Shown here piece by piece: positions 17,316 through 26,042 of a stretch of 64,000 bases of DNA (position 1 is its first letter; each line of letters begins with the position of its first letter). Origin of the DNA: Flavobacteriaceae bacterium MAR_2009_75 (GTDB lineage: Bacteria; Bacteroidota; Bacteroidia; Flavobacteriales; Flavobacteriaceae); the NCBI GenBank assembly GCA_002813285.1, contig PHTZ01000001.1, forward strand, positions 62,001 through 126,000. The letters run 5' to 3'. The position numbers and the translations under genes were made by a program. Under the pieces are notes generated by a model. The model did not search any database, had not been told where the DNA came from, and worked only from the letters and a program-made list of their open reading frames with translations.

Positions 17316-18815
17316 TTAATTAGCCTCAATTGTAACCTTAATTACATTGATGGCACTTGGCACATTTGATGTATCATCAGGGTCAATAAACCTAACATTC
17401 GTATCTTCATCAGCATCTCCAGCATCTGAAGCTGATTGTCTAATTACCTGTGCTAATCCTGCACCTGGGTACTCGTCGGCCTCTGTACCCGCATCATAGA
17501 GAAAAACAAACTCTGTTACATCACCTGACACCGCAACACCATCTTCAAATAAAGGCAATCCATCAGGTCTAAAGCTGTAAAACCAATCATTACTTTGAAC
17601 GAACATGGTCGCAAGAGATAAACTGCTTCCTTCTTCAGCCGTAAAAGAAAATTGATATTGTCCGCCTGGGCCAATTGCTCCCGGTTCAGTGGCTCCGACA
17701 GCAGTATCAAAACCTCCTGAAGCAAAAACATTTTCTTTGTTCATAAGCGATTCTACCAACATAGTAGGTATACCATCTTCGGCGATAGCCTCTAATCCTT
17801 CCCCAAAATCGATCATATCATTTTCATAAATCGGCTTGATATCTTGGTTGTGCACGGCCCAAGCACCAGGAGACAATGGTACAATAAGACCCGTAGATGC
17901 CTCTGAATCCATCAAAAGAGCATCAAAAAAACCATCTTCAGCGATATCTTCCACTCCTGTTTCACTGGCTACAAGTCCTGCTTCAGAAGCAGCTTCACCT
18001 TCTACAAAGAAAGGAGCTGGCATAGTATGAACAGCGTAGACACCCGGAGAAATAGGCACTGCGGCTCTTGCGTCTTCACCTTGTGCAGGTACGGCAATGG
18101 TATTGGCATCGGAAACGTTCATAATATTCACCTTGAACCTGGCCGGAGAAACAAGTTCGATCGTAACCTTGATCACATCACTAACATCCGGTATCTCGTT
18201 ACCGAAAGAATCAGTATTATCTGTTATTTCAGTGACTACACCATTTTCATCTTCCCCTTGATCCATAGCATCAGCAGCTTGTTGTGGTTTTTGATTTGAC
18301 GACCCCGTTTCTTCATTGACCTCGGTACCTGCATCCCATAATAATACTTGGTCCGTGACATCTACCATACCGTCACCACCAATCGGCGCCCCGTCTTCTT
18401 GGTATAAAGCAATACCTTCTTCGCTAGGGGCAAAAAATAGATCATTTGACTGAACGAACATGGTAACGAAAGAAAGTCTGGTTCCACCATCTCCGGGCAA
18501 CACGTTCGGGCCGGCATCAACTTCAAAAGAATAGCCATCTCCAGGAAATAATGGAGCGGGTTCAGAACCCCCTTCAGGTATAGCGAAAAATCCCGTTTGA
18601 AATAGGGGTTGTGGAGTCACAACATTTTCAATAGTTACCGTAAAATCTGTCATTACAGGTTCAGGATCTTCCATTTCATCTGGTTCTGGGTCTGGAGTCG
18701 GTGTTTCCATTTCATCCATATCGTCAATCACAGGTGTATTATCGTCGTCTTCACATGCTGTAAAGGCGAGAAAAAAGATACCTATCATTAATACTAAAAG
18801 TTTTTTTGTTTTCAT
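17316..18815 (-). CDS. lipoprotein with repeated spondin domains
   Basis: A 499-residue surface lipoprotein. The lipobox ends at Cys21 (AFTAC), followed by an Asp/Glu/Pro-rich linker to about residue 55. Two full spondin_N-type domains (about 57-225 and 335-497) share MFVQSND, LWDAGTEV or LYDAGTEA, and VIKVTIE endings; a shorter, more divergent copy lies between them (about 226-330). Spondin domains in bacteria are of unknown function, probably adhesive or ligand-binding. It lies next to, and divergent from, an OmpR-type two-component system. The 234-base gap between them holds repeated TGTGATA elements, so control by that regulator is possible. Confidence 0.88.
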   Translation of the reverse strand: MKTKKLLVLMIGIFFLAFTACEDDDNTPVIDDMDEMETPTPDPEPDEMEDPEPVMTDFTVTIENVVTPQPLFQTGFFAIPEGGSEPAPLFPGDGYSFEVDAGPNVLPGDGGTRLSFVTMFVQSNDLFFAPSEEGIALYQEDGAPIGGDGMVDVTDQVLLWDAGTEVNEETGSSNQKPQQAADAMDQGEDENGVVTEITDNTDSFGNEIPDVSDVIKVTIELVSPARFKVNIMNVSDANTIAVPAQGEDARAAVPISPGVYAVHTMPAPFFVEGEAASEAGLVASETGVEDIAEDGFFDALLMDSEASTGLIVPLSPGAWAVHNQDIKPIYENDMIDFGEGLEAIAEDGIPTMLVESLMNKENVFASGGFDTAVGATEPGAIGPGGQYQFSFTAEEGSSLSLATMFVQSNDWFYSFRPDGLPLFEDGVAVSGDVTEFVFLYDAGTEADEYPGAGLAQVIRQSASDAGDADEDTNVRFIDPDDTSNVPSAINVIKVTIEAN

Positions 18816-18911
18816 AATAATGCTGTTTTTAGATTATGTACAAACTAACTACTACCGAATCATAGGAAAATCACGAAACCTTAAACTTTTTCGTAAATTC
18901 CGTTATAATTC

Positions 18912-18922
18912 TGTGATATTTT
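18912..18922 (+). repeat. single TGTGATATTTT element
   Basis: A third copy of the 11-base unit found in tandem at 19003-19024, 91 bases upstream of it and nearer the divergent spondin gene. It is a possible additional regulator site. Confidence 0.3.
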
Positions 18923-19002
18923 AGCTGCAATTCATTAATAATTTATTAGAACGTCTAAACATATCACCCCCTAAGACGAAAGAATCGCGCATTAATCGGT
19001 AC

Positions 19003-19024
19003 TGTGATATTTGTGTGATACTTT
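19003..19024 (+). promoter_or_regulatory. 11-bp tandem direct repeat, candidate OmpR-type operator
   Basis: TGTGATATTTG is followed directly by TGTGATACTTT, 8 of 11 bases identical. Head-to-tail sites with 11-bp spacing are the usual binding pattern of OmpR/PhoB regulators. It ends 25 bases before the ATG of exactly such a regulator gene, suggesting autoregulation. Confidence 0.5.
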
Positions 19025-19049
19025 TTAGCTTCATTCGTAACCTACTATT

Positions 19050-19748
19050 ATGAAAGAAATATTGATTATTGAAGATGATTTAGAAATCATCAAACTGTTA
19101 GAAATACATCTAACCGACCTTATCTATAATACATCTAAGGCCACAGACGGCGCAGAAGGCCTGAAAATGGCGTTGGAAAAGGACTATGACCTCATATTGC
19201 TAGACCTTACCTTACCGACAATGGATGGTATTGAAATATGCAAAAGGTTACGAAGCACGAAACAGACACCGGTTATTATGCTTACCGCTAAATCTGAAGA
19301 AATAGATAGGGTTCTAGGCCTTGAAATTGGCGCAGATGACTACATTACCAAACCTTTTAGCATAAGGGAGTTGTTAGCCAGAATCAAAGCAGTTCTTCGT
19401 AGAACCAATAAAATTGTCGGTGGTAAAGAAGAATCATCCGCCATGGCTTTTGAAGGACTTCGAATAGATATCGACAAACGAAAGGTACTTTTGCACGATA
19501 ATAAGATAGAGCTTTCGCCCAAAGAATTTGAATTATTGGTTTTAATGGCGGCTAACCCCGGTAGAAATTATTCTAGAACCGAACTTTTGAATATCATCTG
19601 GGGCTATAATTTTGATGGTTACGAACATACCGTGAATTCACATATAAACCGTCTTAGGGCCAAAATTGAATCTGATATGGCCAACCCGACCTATATACTG
19701 ACCACTTGGGGTGTAGGTTATAAGTTTAACGAAGATATTGCAGTATGA
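19050..19748 (+). CDS. OmpR/PhoB-family response regulator
   Basis: A 232-residue DNA-binding response regulator. The receiver has acidic pocket E8-D9-D10, phospho-acceptor D52 in LLDLTLP, the switch Thr in MLTAKSEE and K101 in ITKPFS. A winged-helix output domain occupies about 130-230, with LSPKEFELLVLMAANPG and the recognition-helix region NSHINRLRAKIE. The gene overlaps the histidine kinase gene by 4 bases (ATGA), so they form one operon. A tandem 11-bp repeat upstream may be its own operator. The signal is unknown. Confidence 0.95.
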   Translation: MKEILIIEDDLEIIKLLEIHLTDLIYNTSKATDGAEGLKMALEKDYDLILLDLTLPTMDGIEICKRLRSTKQTPVIMLTAKSEEIDRVLGLEIGADDYITKPFSIRELLARIKAVLRRTNKIVGGKEESSAMAFEGLRIDIDKRKVLLHDNKIELSPKEFELLVLMAANPGRNYSRTELLNIIWGYNFDGYEHTVNSHINRLRAKIESDMANPTYILTTWGVGYKFNEDIAV

Positions 19749-21238
19749 CCAAGACCGAAAAAACCCTTACACCCAAACTCATCAAAAAATTATGGATGGC
19801 ATTCATACTTCTGGTGCTTTTGATGGGTGCTTCCTATATATTCATCACAGGATATTTTGCCAATAAATACAGTCAAGAGACCACCCAAAGGTTGAATGCC
19901 GATGTCGCTAACCACGTTATTGCCGAAAAATTCAATGGAGCTTCGCCATTTATGGAAGATGGTAGTGTTAACAGTGCTCTGTTCGGCGATTTAATGCATG
20001 ATATGATGGCCGTGAACCAAAGTATCGAAGTTTATCTTCTCGGTCAATCAGGCGAAATTCTCTATTCGGTAGTTCTTGACCCTGATGATAAAGATGCCGC
20101 CAAATCGGTTGATCTTGCACCAATTAAATCTTTTATTGCTGACGAAGGCACAAATTTTATTCTGGGCGATGATCCTAGAAATCCGGGTGAGAAGAAAATA
20201 TTTTCAGCTGCCCCTTATAGGGTCGACAATCATCAAGGCTTCATATATATTGTGTTAGCCGGTAAAAAATTTCAAGAGGTTAGTGACAACCTCATGAGTC
20301 AGTATTTTACGAGATTGGGTATTGGTGCTACATTGTTAACTATGGTATTCTCGGCCATAATCGGCTTATTGGCCATTTGGTTCTTGACCAAAAATCTTCG
20401 TTTAATTACCCAGACGGTAAGAAGTTTTCATGACGGAGATTTGGAAGCAAGAATACCGGATCCTGAAAAATCAGACATTGAAGTGTTTGCGAAATCATTT
20501 AATGATATGGCCGATAACATCGTTGGCAATATGGATAAAATGAAATCAGTAGATTTATTGAGAAGGGAATTAATTGCGAACGTTTCTCACGATTTAAGAA
20601 CTCCATTAGCCATTTTGAAAGGGTATATAGAAACCTTGCAAATGAAACGAGATACCTTATCGGAAATCGAGAAAGACGAATATTTACAGATTACTCACGA
20701 CAATGTCGATAAGCTCTCAAATTTAATCAATCAACTCTTCGAATATTCAAAACTCGAAGCCGAACAAGTCGTGCCGGTAAAAGAACCTTTTTCGATAACG
20801 GAACTGTCCCATGACCTAATCGCCAAATTCAATGTGTTGGCCAAACAAAAAGAGATTGAGCTAGAGCTTGACAACCCACAAGAAAATTGTTTGGTATATG
20901 CCGACGTTAGCCTAGTGGAAAGGGCTCTTCAGAACTTAATTGAAAACGCTATAAAGTACACCGAACCTATGGGAAAGGTGACTCTTTCGCTACAAAAGAA
21001 AGGGCAAAATGTAGAGATAAACATTACCGACACGGGTACGGGAATTCCCGTAAATGAACAACCTTTTATTTTCGATCGGTACAAACAAGTGGATAAGAGT
21101 ACCAAAAAACAAGGCTACGGATTAGGTTTGGCCATTGTCAAAAAAATTATGGATTTGCATGATACTACCATCACGGTTTTGAGCAAACCGAAGCAAGGAA
21201 GCTCGTTTATTTTCAATTTACCGGCATATCAAGTTTAA
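19745..21238 (+). CDS. sensor histidine kinase
   Basis: A 497-residue membrane kinase, partner of the overlapping response regulator. Two membrane helices (about 15-37 and 190-213) enclose a periplasmic sensing domain of about 150 residues, which I cannot assign to a family. A HAMP domain (about 214-268) follows, then the HisKA H-box with phospho-acceptor H282 in ANVSHDLRTP, the N-box at N400, the G1 box with D428 in DTGTGIP and the G2 box GYGLGLAI. All catalytic boxes are intact. Confidence 0.95.
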   Translation: MTKTEKTLTPKLIKKLWMAFILLVLLMGASYIFITGYFANKYSQETTQRLNADVANHVIAEKFNGASPFMEDGSVNSALFGDLMHDMMAVNQSIEVYLLGQSGEILYSVVLDPDDKDAAKSVDLAPIKSFIADEGTNFILGDDPRNPGEKKIFSAAPYRVDNHQGFIYIVLAGKKFQEVSDNLMSQYFTRLGIGATLLTMVFSAIIGLLAIWFLTKNLRLITQTVRSFHDGDLEARIPDPEKSDIEVFAKSFNDMADNIVGNMDKMKSVDLLRRELIANVSHDLRTPLAILKGYIETLQMKRDTLSEIEKDEYLQITHDNVDKLSNLINQLFEYSKLEAEQVVPVKEPFSITELSHDLIAKFNVLAKQKEIELELDNPQENCLVYADVSLVERALQNLIENAIKYTEPMGKVTLSLQKKGQNVEINITDTGTGIPVNEQPFIFDRYKQVDKSTKKQGYGLGLAIVKKIMDLHDTTITVLSKPKQGSSFIFNLPAYQV

Positions 21239-21305
21239 TTTTTTAAACCTTAAGTATTTGAACTTCAGTCACATTTAACAAGGTGTTTAAAACGCTGCAA
21301 TATAT

Positions 21306-21346
21306 AAAAGGGTAAAAAGTTATATAACCAACTTAAATTCCCTTTT
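21306..21346 (+). promoter_or_regulatory. hairpin abutting the start codon of the kelch lipoprotein gene
   Basis: The arms AAAAGGG and CCCTTTT (7 bp) enclose an inner AAGTT/AACTT stem with an 8-base loop. The structure ends one base before the ATG at 21348 and could hide the ribosome entry region. It could also be chance in an AT-rich leader. Confidence 0.3.
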
Positions 21347-21347
21347 T

Positions 21348-22718
21348 ATGAAGTTCACAAATTTATTTTTGATTAGTATTTCTTTAGTTCTCTTCCATTC
21401 ATGTTCCGATGATAACAGCCCCATTGAGATTCCCGAACCTGATAGTGAACAGTCTGAAGAACCCCAGGTAGAAGAGGAAGTAGATGAAGAAGAACCCATA
21501 AATATCTCACCTGATTCTTTTAGCTTATTATCATTGGAAGATGGCGAAGAGAATAGTAATCTAAACCCACAATTAAAATGGGGCGCCGCCAATGATCAAG
21601 ATGGTGATACCGTTACTTATCAACTGATTTTAGACTCCAACGAATCACCAGAGAATGTACTGGTAGAAAATCTAACCGAGACCCAGTTTACTATCACTGA
21701 AAGTTTAGAGCGCAATACGTTATATTTTTGGAAGGTAATAGCATCTGATAATAATGGTAATGAAACCGAAAGTTCTGAAACGTATAGCTTTGGTACAAAA
21801 GGTATTTCTTTTTCAGAAACAGCCTTAACTGCGAATACCGAATTTACGGCAAGAAGAAATCATAGTATTACAGAATTTAATGGAAAGTTATGGATGATAG
21901 GTGGCCAAGATGACAACGAATCATATGATAACGTCTATTCTTCTGCTGATGGAAGTTCTTGGGAATTAGAAGCTGAAAACCCTTTTGATGTTTTTAATAA
22001 AAGTAACCATACTACGGTTGTTTTTAAAAATAAACTTTGGGCAATTGGAGGCTGGTATAGCGACATTTGGTCTTCAACTAACGGCAAAGATTGGTCTATG
22101 GAAACGGCTACTCCGAACTTTGGGGCCCGTGAAGGACATTCAACGGTTGTCTTCAACAATAAAATGTGGGTAATTGGCGGTAGCGAGGGACCAGAGCAAT
22201 TCAATGATGTGTGGTATACAGACGATGGAATCACGTGGTCATTAGCTATTGAAAATGCTCAATTCTCACCCCGTATGGATCATACTACTGTTGTTCATGA
22301 CAACAAGATGTATTTGATAGGAGGTACTTCAGTAACAAACTTTTCTCCATCTTTTTATAATGATGTTTATGTATCAACAGATGGAATCACTTGGACACAA
22401 ATTTCTGCTGAATCTAGCTTCGAAGTACGTTCTGATCACACCTCTTTGGTATTCGATAATAAAATTTGGGTAATTGGCGGTTGGTCAGCTGTGAACAATG
22501 AAGAAACTTTCGAACAAGATGTAGCAAGTTTTGATGATGTGTGGTACTCCGAGAATGGAATTCAATGGAGCAACCTAAATGTTAGCGAATCCTATTCTCC
22601 AAGAATGGGGCATGCTTCAGCGGTGTTTGACGGTAAAATAATCATCTCTGGCGGATTAAATATTAAACAAGCCGATAGTAGTAGAACGCATTATAATGAT
22701 GTATGGGTTGTGGAATAG
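21348..22718 (+). CDS. lipoprotein with fibronectin-like domain and six kelch repeats
   Basis: A 456-residue envelope lipoprotein. The lipobox ends at Cys19 (FHSC). A Glu/Asp-rich spacer reaches about residue 50, then a fibronectin-III-like domain (about 52-150: LKWGAANDQDGDTVTYQL, TLYFWKVIASD). Six kelch blades start near 172, 221, 264, 312, 364 and 421, each with an H-[TS]-x3-F-x-x-K-[LMI]-W-x-IGG core, so one six-bladed propeller is expected. The blades are unusually alike, which suggests recent duplication. Ligand unknown; binding of a glycan or protein at the surface is inferred. Confidence 0.87.
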   Translation: MKFTNLFLISISLVLFHSCSDDNSPIEIPEPDSEQSEEPQVEEEVDEEEPINISPDSFSLLSLEDGEENSNLNPQLKWGAANDQDGDTVTYQLILDSNESPENVLVENLTETQFTITESLERNTLYFWKVIASDNNGNETESSETYSFGTKGISFSETALTANTEFTARRNHSITEFNGKLWMIGGQDDNESYDNVYSSADGSSWELEAENPFDVFNKSNHTTVVFKNKLWAIGGWYSDIWSSTNGKDWSMETATPNFGAREGHSTVVFNNKMWVIGGSEGPEQFNDVWYTDDGITWSLAIENAQFSPRMDHTTVVHDNKMYLIGGTSVTNFSPSFYNDVYVSTDGITWTQISAESSFEVRSDHTSLVFDNKIWVIGGWSAVNNEETFEQDVASFDDVWYSENGIQWSNLNVSESYSPRMGHASAVFDGKIIISGGLNIKQADSSRTHYNDVWVVE

Positions 22719-22737
22719 CATATAGCCTATGAACAAG

Positions 22738-22769
22738 AAAAGCCATTTCAGATTGAAATGGCTTTTAAA
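22738..22769. terminator. intrinsic terminator between convergent genes
   Basis: A perfect 13-bp stem (AAAAGCCATTTCA and complement around a 3-base loop), with T-rich sequence after it on the plus strand. It lies 20 bases after the kelch gene and 16 bases before the stop of the convergent AAA ATPase gene. Confidence 0.85.
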
Positions 22770-22784
22770 TTTTATAAAGAATTT

Positions 22785-24254
22785 TTACAAACCACTGATA
22801 AAACTACCATAGAGATCTTTAAACTGATACCCTTCCGAAAATCGGTTTTTACTTAGTTTGTTATAAGATACGAGCCCCCAAAGAACCAATTCTTTTAAGA
22901 AGTAAACATCTTTTTTGGCGAAATCCGGTTGATGTTCTTTGATCAATTGATTCAACGGTGGAATACTATCTAAAGCCCGTTTATATTCTTCATCGGTGAA
23001 ATCGTCTAGCAGTTCGAAGCCCTCCCCCTGAAAAAACCAACTAACAAGTTCGTCATAAGGGGTAATCGCATCTTTCTTTTCTAGCTTATTAATTTTTGGA
23101 AAGTAATTGGGAAATAGAGATTTTACGGCATCATCTATCAGTATTTCGGCAACACCATCAGCCCCCTCTTGCTCACCTTCATACACCAATTCGATTTTAC
23201 CTGTAATTGCAGGAATCACTCCTAAGAAGTCGCTCAAGCGTACCATGGTATTTTCAGCACCGGTTTGCAAGGCTCGCCTTTCAGCAGTACTCAACAAATT
23301 CTCATAAGCCGTAATACTGGTACGGGCACTCACACCACTTTTAGCATCTACATATTCACTATTTCTTGCCTCAAAACCAATTTGTTCCAACAAATCTTTG
23401 GCCATATCAGGAACATATACCGATTCGGACTGGCGCTCATCAAGCTCGGCTTCTTGCGCGGTTATCTTACGGGCAATTTCAACGGATTCAGGGTAATGGG
23501 TCAAAATTTGAGACCCTATTCTATCTTTCAACGGCGTTACAATGCTTCCTCGATTGGTATAATCTTCTGGGTTTGCCGTAAACACAAACTGAATATCTAA
23601 TGGCAGTCTCAACTTAAAACCACGAATTTGTATATCGCCTTCCTCCAAAATATTAAATAGCGAAACTTGTATACGCGCTTGTAAATCAGGTAATTCGTTA
23701 ATCACAAAAATACAGCGGTTCGCTCTGGGAATCATACCAAAGTGAATAACCCTATCATCGGCATAAGATAGTTTAAGATTAGCAGCTTTTATAGGATCTA
23801 CATCACCTATTAAATCGGCAACCGTTACATCAGGGGTAGCCAATTTTTCAGCAAAACGCTCGCTACGGTGTAGCCATGAAATAGGGGTCTTATCACCTTT
23901 CTCCTTAATTAATTCAGAAGCATAACGAGACATCGGTTGCAATGGATCGTCATTAATTTCAGAACCAGAAACAACGGGAATATATTCATCGAGCAAGTTG
24001 ACCATTAATCTAGCCAACCTTGTTTTCGCTTGACCGCGTAAGCCCAGGAGATTGATATTGTGACGGGATAGGATAGCTCTTTCCAGTTCGGGAATTACAG
24101 AATTTTCGTAACCCCAAACTCCCGGAAATGTCTCTTCTCCGTTTTTAATTTTTTCACGAAGGTTATCCCTTAGTTCATCTTTTATGCTCTTACTTTTATA
24201 CCCTGCCGCCTTCAGCTGCGCCACGGTGGTAATTTTATTATAATCCAGACTCAT
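22785..24254 (-). CDS. AAA+ ATPase, magnesium chelatase ChlI / MoxR-like
   Basis: A 489-residue ATPase. Walker A is GLRGQAKT (71-78) and the Walker B region is IFVINELPD (182-190), with Asn where Asp is usual. Family residues such as FTANPEDYTNRGSIVTPLKDR (sensor 1 and arginine finger region) follow. The frame extends to a TTG at 24275, but I take ATG 24254, 17 bases after the upstream stop. It follows a vWA-domain gene and a small anchored protein gene in the same direction, the typical AAA plus vWA pairing in which the ATPase works with a metal-ion-dependent adhesion-type partner. The client is unknown. Confidence 0.88.
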   Translation of the reverse strand: MSLDYNKITTVAQLKAAGYKSKSIKDELRDNLREKIKNGEETFPGVWGYENSVIPELERAILSRHNINLLGLRGQAKTRLARLMVNLLDEYIPVVSGSEINDDPLQPMSRYASELIKEKGDKTPISWLHRSERFAEKLATPDVTVADLIGDVDPIKAANLKLSYADDRVIHFGMIPRANRCIFVINELPDLQARIQVSLFNILEEGDIQIRGFKLRLPLDIQFVFTANPEDYTNRGSIVTPLKDRIGSQILTHYPESVEIARKITAQEAELDERQSESVYVPDMAKDLLEQIGFEARNSEYVDAKSGVSARTSITAYENLLSTAERRALQTGAENTMVRLSDFLGVIPAITGKIELVYEGEQEGADGVAEILIDDAVKSLFPNYFPKINKLEKKDAITPYDELVSWFFQGEGFELLDDFTDEEYKRALDSIPPLNQLIKEHQPDFAKKDVYFLKELVLWGLVSYNKLSKNRFSEGYQFKDLYGSFISGL

Positions 24255-24271
24255 TTTCTCTTTTTCAGTTT

Positions 24272-24724
24272 TCAATTATTTAGTATAGGTATTGTCTCTT
24301 TCTCTTCAATTGGTTTTTTAATGCGAATTTGAATTTTGTAGTATTCCCAGGTAGAATTGCTCATTGTTGCAAAAACATCCATTTTTGAACGTAATTCTTC
24401 CCTCCTATTTCCATTTACATTGACCGTAATAGCAACTGAGTCGGCATTTTTTGAATAGACCACATAACCTTCAAAAAGTGCCATTTTACCAACGGGCTGC
24501 AAAACTCCAAAAACCTCTTTGACCCTATTGTTCTTTTTGGCTATTTCTAGAGCACCCTCACAAATCTCAGGATTGGTATAAGCCCTAGCCGTATCGACAA
24601 TCAAGTCATTTACCCGAGACGGCAAACTCCATATAAATAGAACAAAAAGTACACCGGATACAATCAGTAACCAAATTCTTTTTCTTTGCCACCACTTTCT
24701 ACTTTCCTTCATTGCAATGGCCAT
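24272..24724 (-). CDS. membrane-anchored protein with Coa1/Tim21-like domain
   Basis: A 150-residue protein with one N-terminal membrane helix (about 17-33) and a basic start, KESRKWWQRKR. The remaining soluble domain (about 50-140), with EVFGVLQPVGKMALFEGYV and a NVNGNRREELRSKM strand, resembles the Coa1/Tim21-type fold linked to respiratory complex assembly in mitochondria; this match is from memory and weak. It lies between the vWA gene (35 bases) and the AAA ATPase gene (17 bases), so it is probably part of the same complex. Confidence 0.7.
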   Translation of the reverse strand: MAIAMKESRKWWQRKRIWLLIVSGVLFVLFIWSLPSRVNDLIVDTARAYTNPEICEGALEIAKKNNRVKEVFGVLQPVGKMALFEGYVVYSKNADSVAITVNVNGNRREELRSKMDVFATMSNSTWEYYKIQIRIKKPIEEKETIPILNN

Positions 24725-24759
24725 AAAATTTAATTTGCCTCGCTATAGGCTTCTATATC

Positions 24760-25926
24760 TTATTTCAGTCTCTTTCTTCTGTTCGATTCATAATCTTCAA
24801 AAATCATTTCACCCAATCCCTTGAGTCCGGTAAAAAATGCCTTCCCCTTATTTGCTTCAGTAAAATGACGAATAAACTGCATCAAATACGGGTCTTGCGC
24901 AATCATAAATGTAGTTATCGGAATATGTAATTTTCTAGCCTGGCGGGCCATATTATAGCATTTCTCTACAATATAATCGTCAAGACCAACACTATTTTTA
25001 TAATAATTACCATCGGGAAGACGCAAACAACTTGGCTTACCGTCGGTTATCATAAAAATCTGCTTGTTCGTATTTCGTTTTCTACGAAGCATATCCATCG
25101 CCAAACGAAGACCTGCAACCGTATTCGTGTGATATGGTCCTACCTTTAAATAGGGAAGTTCTTTTATTGAAATGGGCCAAGCATCATTACCGAACACCAA
25201 AATATCTAAAGTGTCCTTTGGGTAGCGCGTAGTTATCAATTCTGCCAATGCCATGGCTACCTTCTTCGCAGGCGTGATTCTATCTTCCCCATACAAAATC
25301 ATACTATGACTGATATCGATCATTAGCACGGTACTCATTTGGGCTTTATACTGGGTATCTTCTACAACTAAATCTTCTTCATTTAAAGAAAAACTGCCAA
25401 TACCATGATTTATTTGGGCGTTCTTAAGGCTTTCGGTCATCGAAATATGTTCTAAACCGTCACCATAGCGGTACTCTCTAAAATCGCCGGTGTGTTCGTC
25501 ACCTTGCCCCGACTTGCCCGTTTTATGGTTTCCGGAACCTGAGCGTTTGAGTTTGCCAAAAATTTGGTCAAGCGCCCTTTGCCTTATTATCCGTTCCATT
25601 TTTGCGGTAATGGAAATATTTCCTTTACCATCGCCATCACCCTCTTCACCTTCTTCGCCCTCACCCATGTCTCCACCACCATCTTCGAACTCTTCTCGAA
25701 TATAGCCCTTGGCCTTTAAATCTTCAATAAAGTCATCAATAGTATAATCGTCATCGGTAAGCTCATATTCCTTATCCAATTCACGAAGCCAATCGATGGC
25801 CTCATCAAAATCACCGGAAGTGTGCGTAATGAGTTCTTGAAAAATATCGAAAAGTTTTTCAAAAGGAGATTGTTCGGGTGCTTCATACGGTGAGAAGCGA
25901 AATCCGTTTCTTGTATTCATAGCCAT
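24760..25926 (-). CDS. von Willebrand factor A domain protein, partner of the AAA ATPase
   Basis: A 388-residue cytoplasmic protein. The N-terminal half carries a Glu/Gly-rich linker with EGEEGEEGDGDGKG (about 88-102). A vWA domain follows from about 190: MIDISHSM with the DxSxS metal-ion-dependent site, LDILVFGNDA, and MITDGKPS. The arrangement resembles the integrity/chelatase D subunits that pair with MoxR or ChlI ATPases, and such an ATPase lies two genes downstream on the same strand. First gene of the unit; no signal or membrane segment. Confidence 0.87.
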   Translation of the reverse strand: MAMNTRNGFRFSPYEAPEQSPFEKLFDIFQELITHTSGDFDEAIDWLRELDKEYELTDDDYTIDDFIEDLKAKGYIREEFEDGGGDMGEGEEGEEGDGDGKGNISITAKMERIIRQRALDQIFGKLKRSGSGNHKTGKSGQGDEHTGDFREYRYGDGLEHISMTESLKNAQINHGIGSFSLNEEDLVVEDTQYKAQMSTVLMIDISHSMILYGEDRITPAKKVAMALAELITTRYPKDTLDILVFGNDAWPISIKELPYLKVGPYHTNTVAGLRLAMDMLRRKRNTNKQIFMITDGKPSCLRLPDGNYYKNSVGLDDYIVEKCYNMARQARKLHIPITTFMIAQDPYLMQFIRHFTEANKGKAFFTGLKGLGEMIFEDYESNRRKRLK

Positions 25927-25987
25927 TACATAAAAATAATATAATTAGCCGTGAACACCTCTATTTTTAGGAAATGTTAACGATGTA

Positions 25988-26028
25988 GAATAAGGGAAAG
26001 GATGTATCGAACAACAACCTTTCCCTTT
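25988..26028 (-). terminator. probable terminator after the GH109-like gene
   Basis: A 10-bp perfect stem (AAGGGAAAGG and complement) with a 16-base loop, 15 bases after the stop of the oxidoreductase-fold gene at 26043-27440. The downstream T-run is weak, so efficiency is uncertain. Confidence 0.5.
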
Positions 26029-26042
26029 AAATTTAAAATGTT

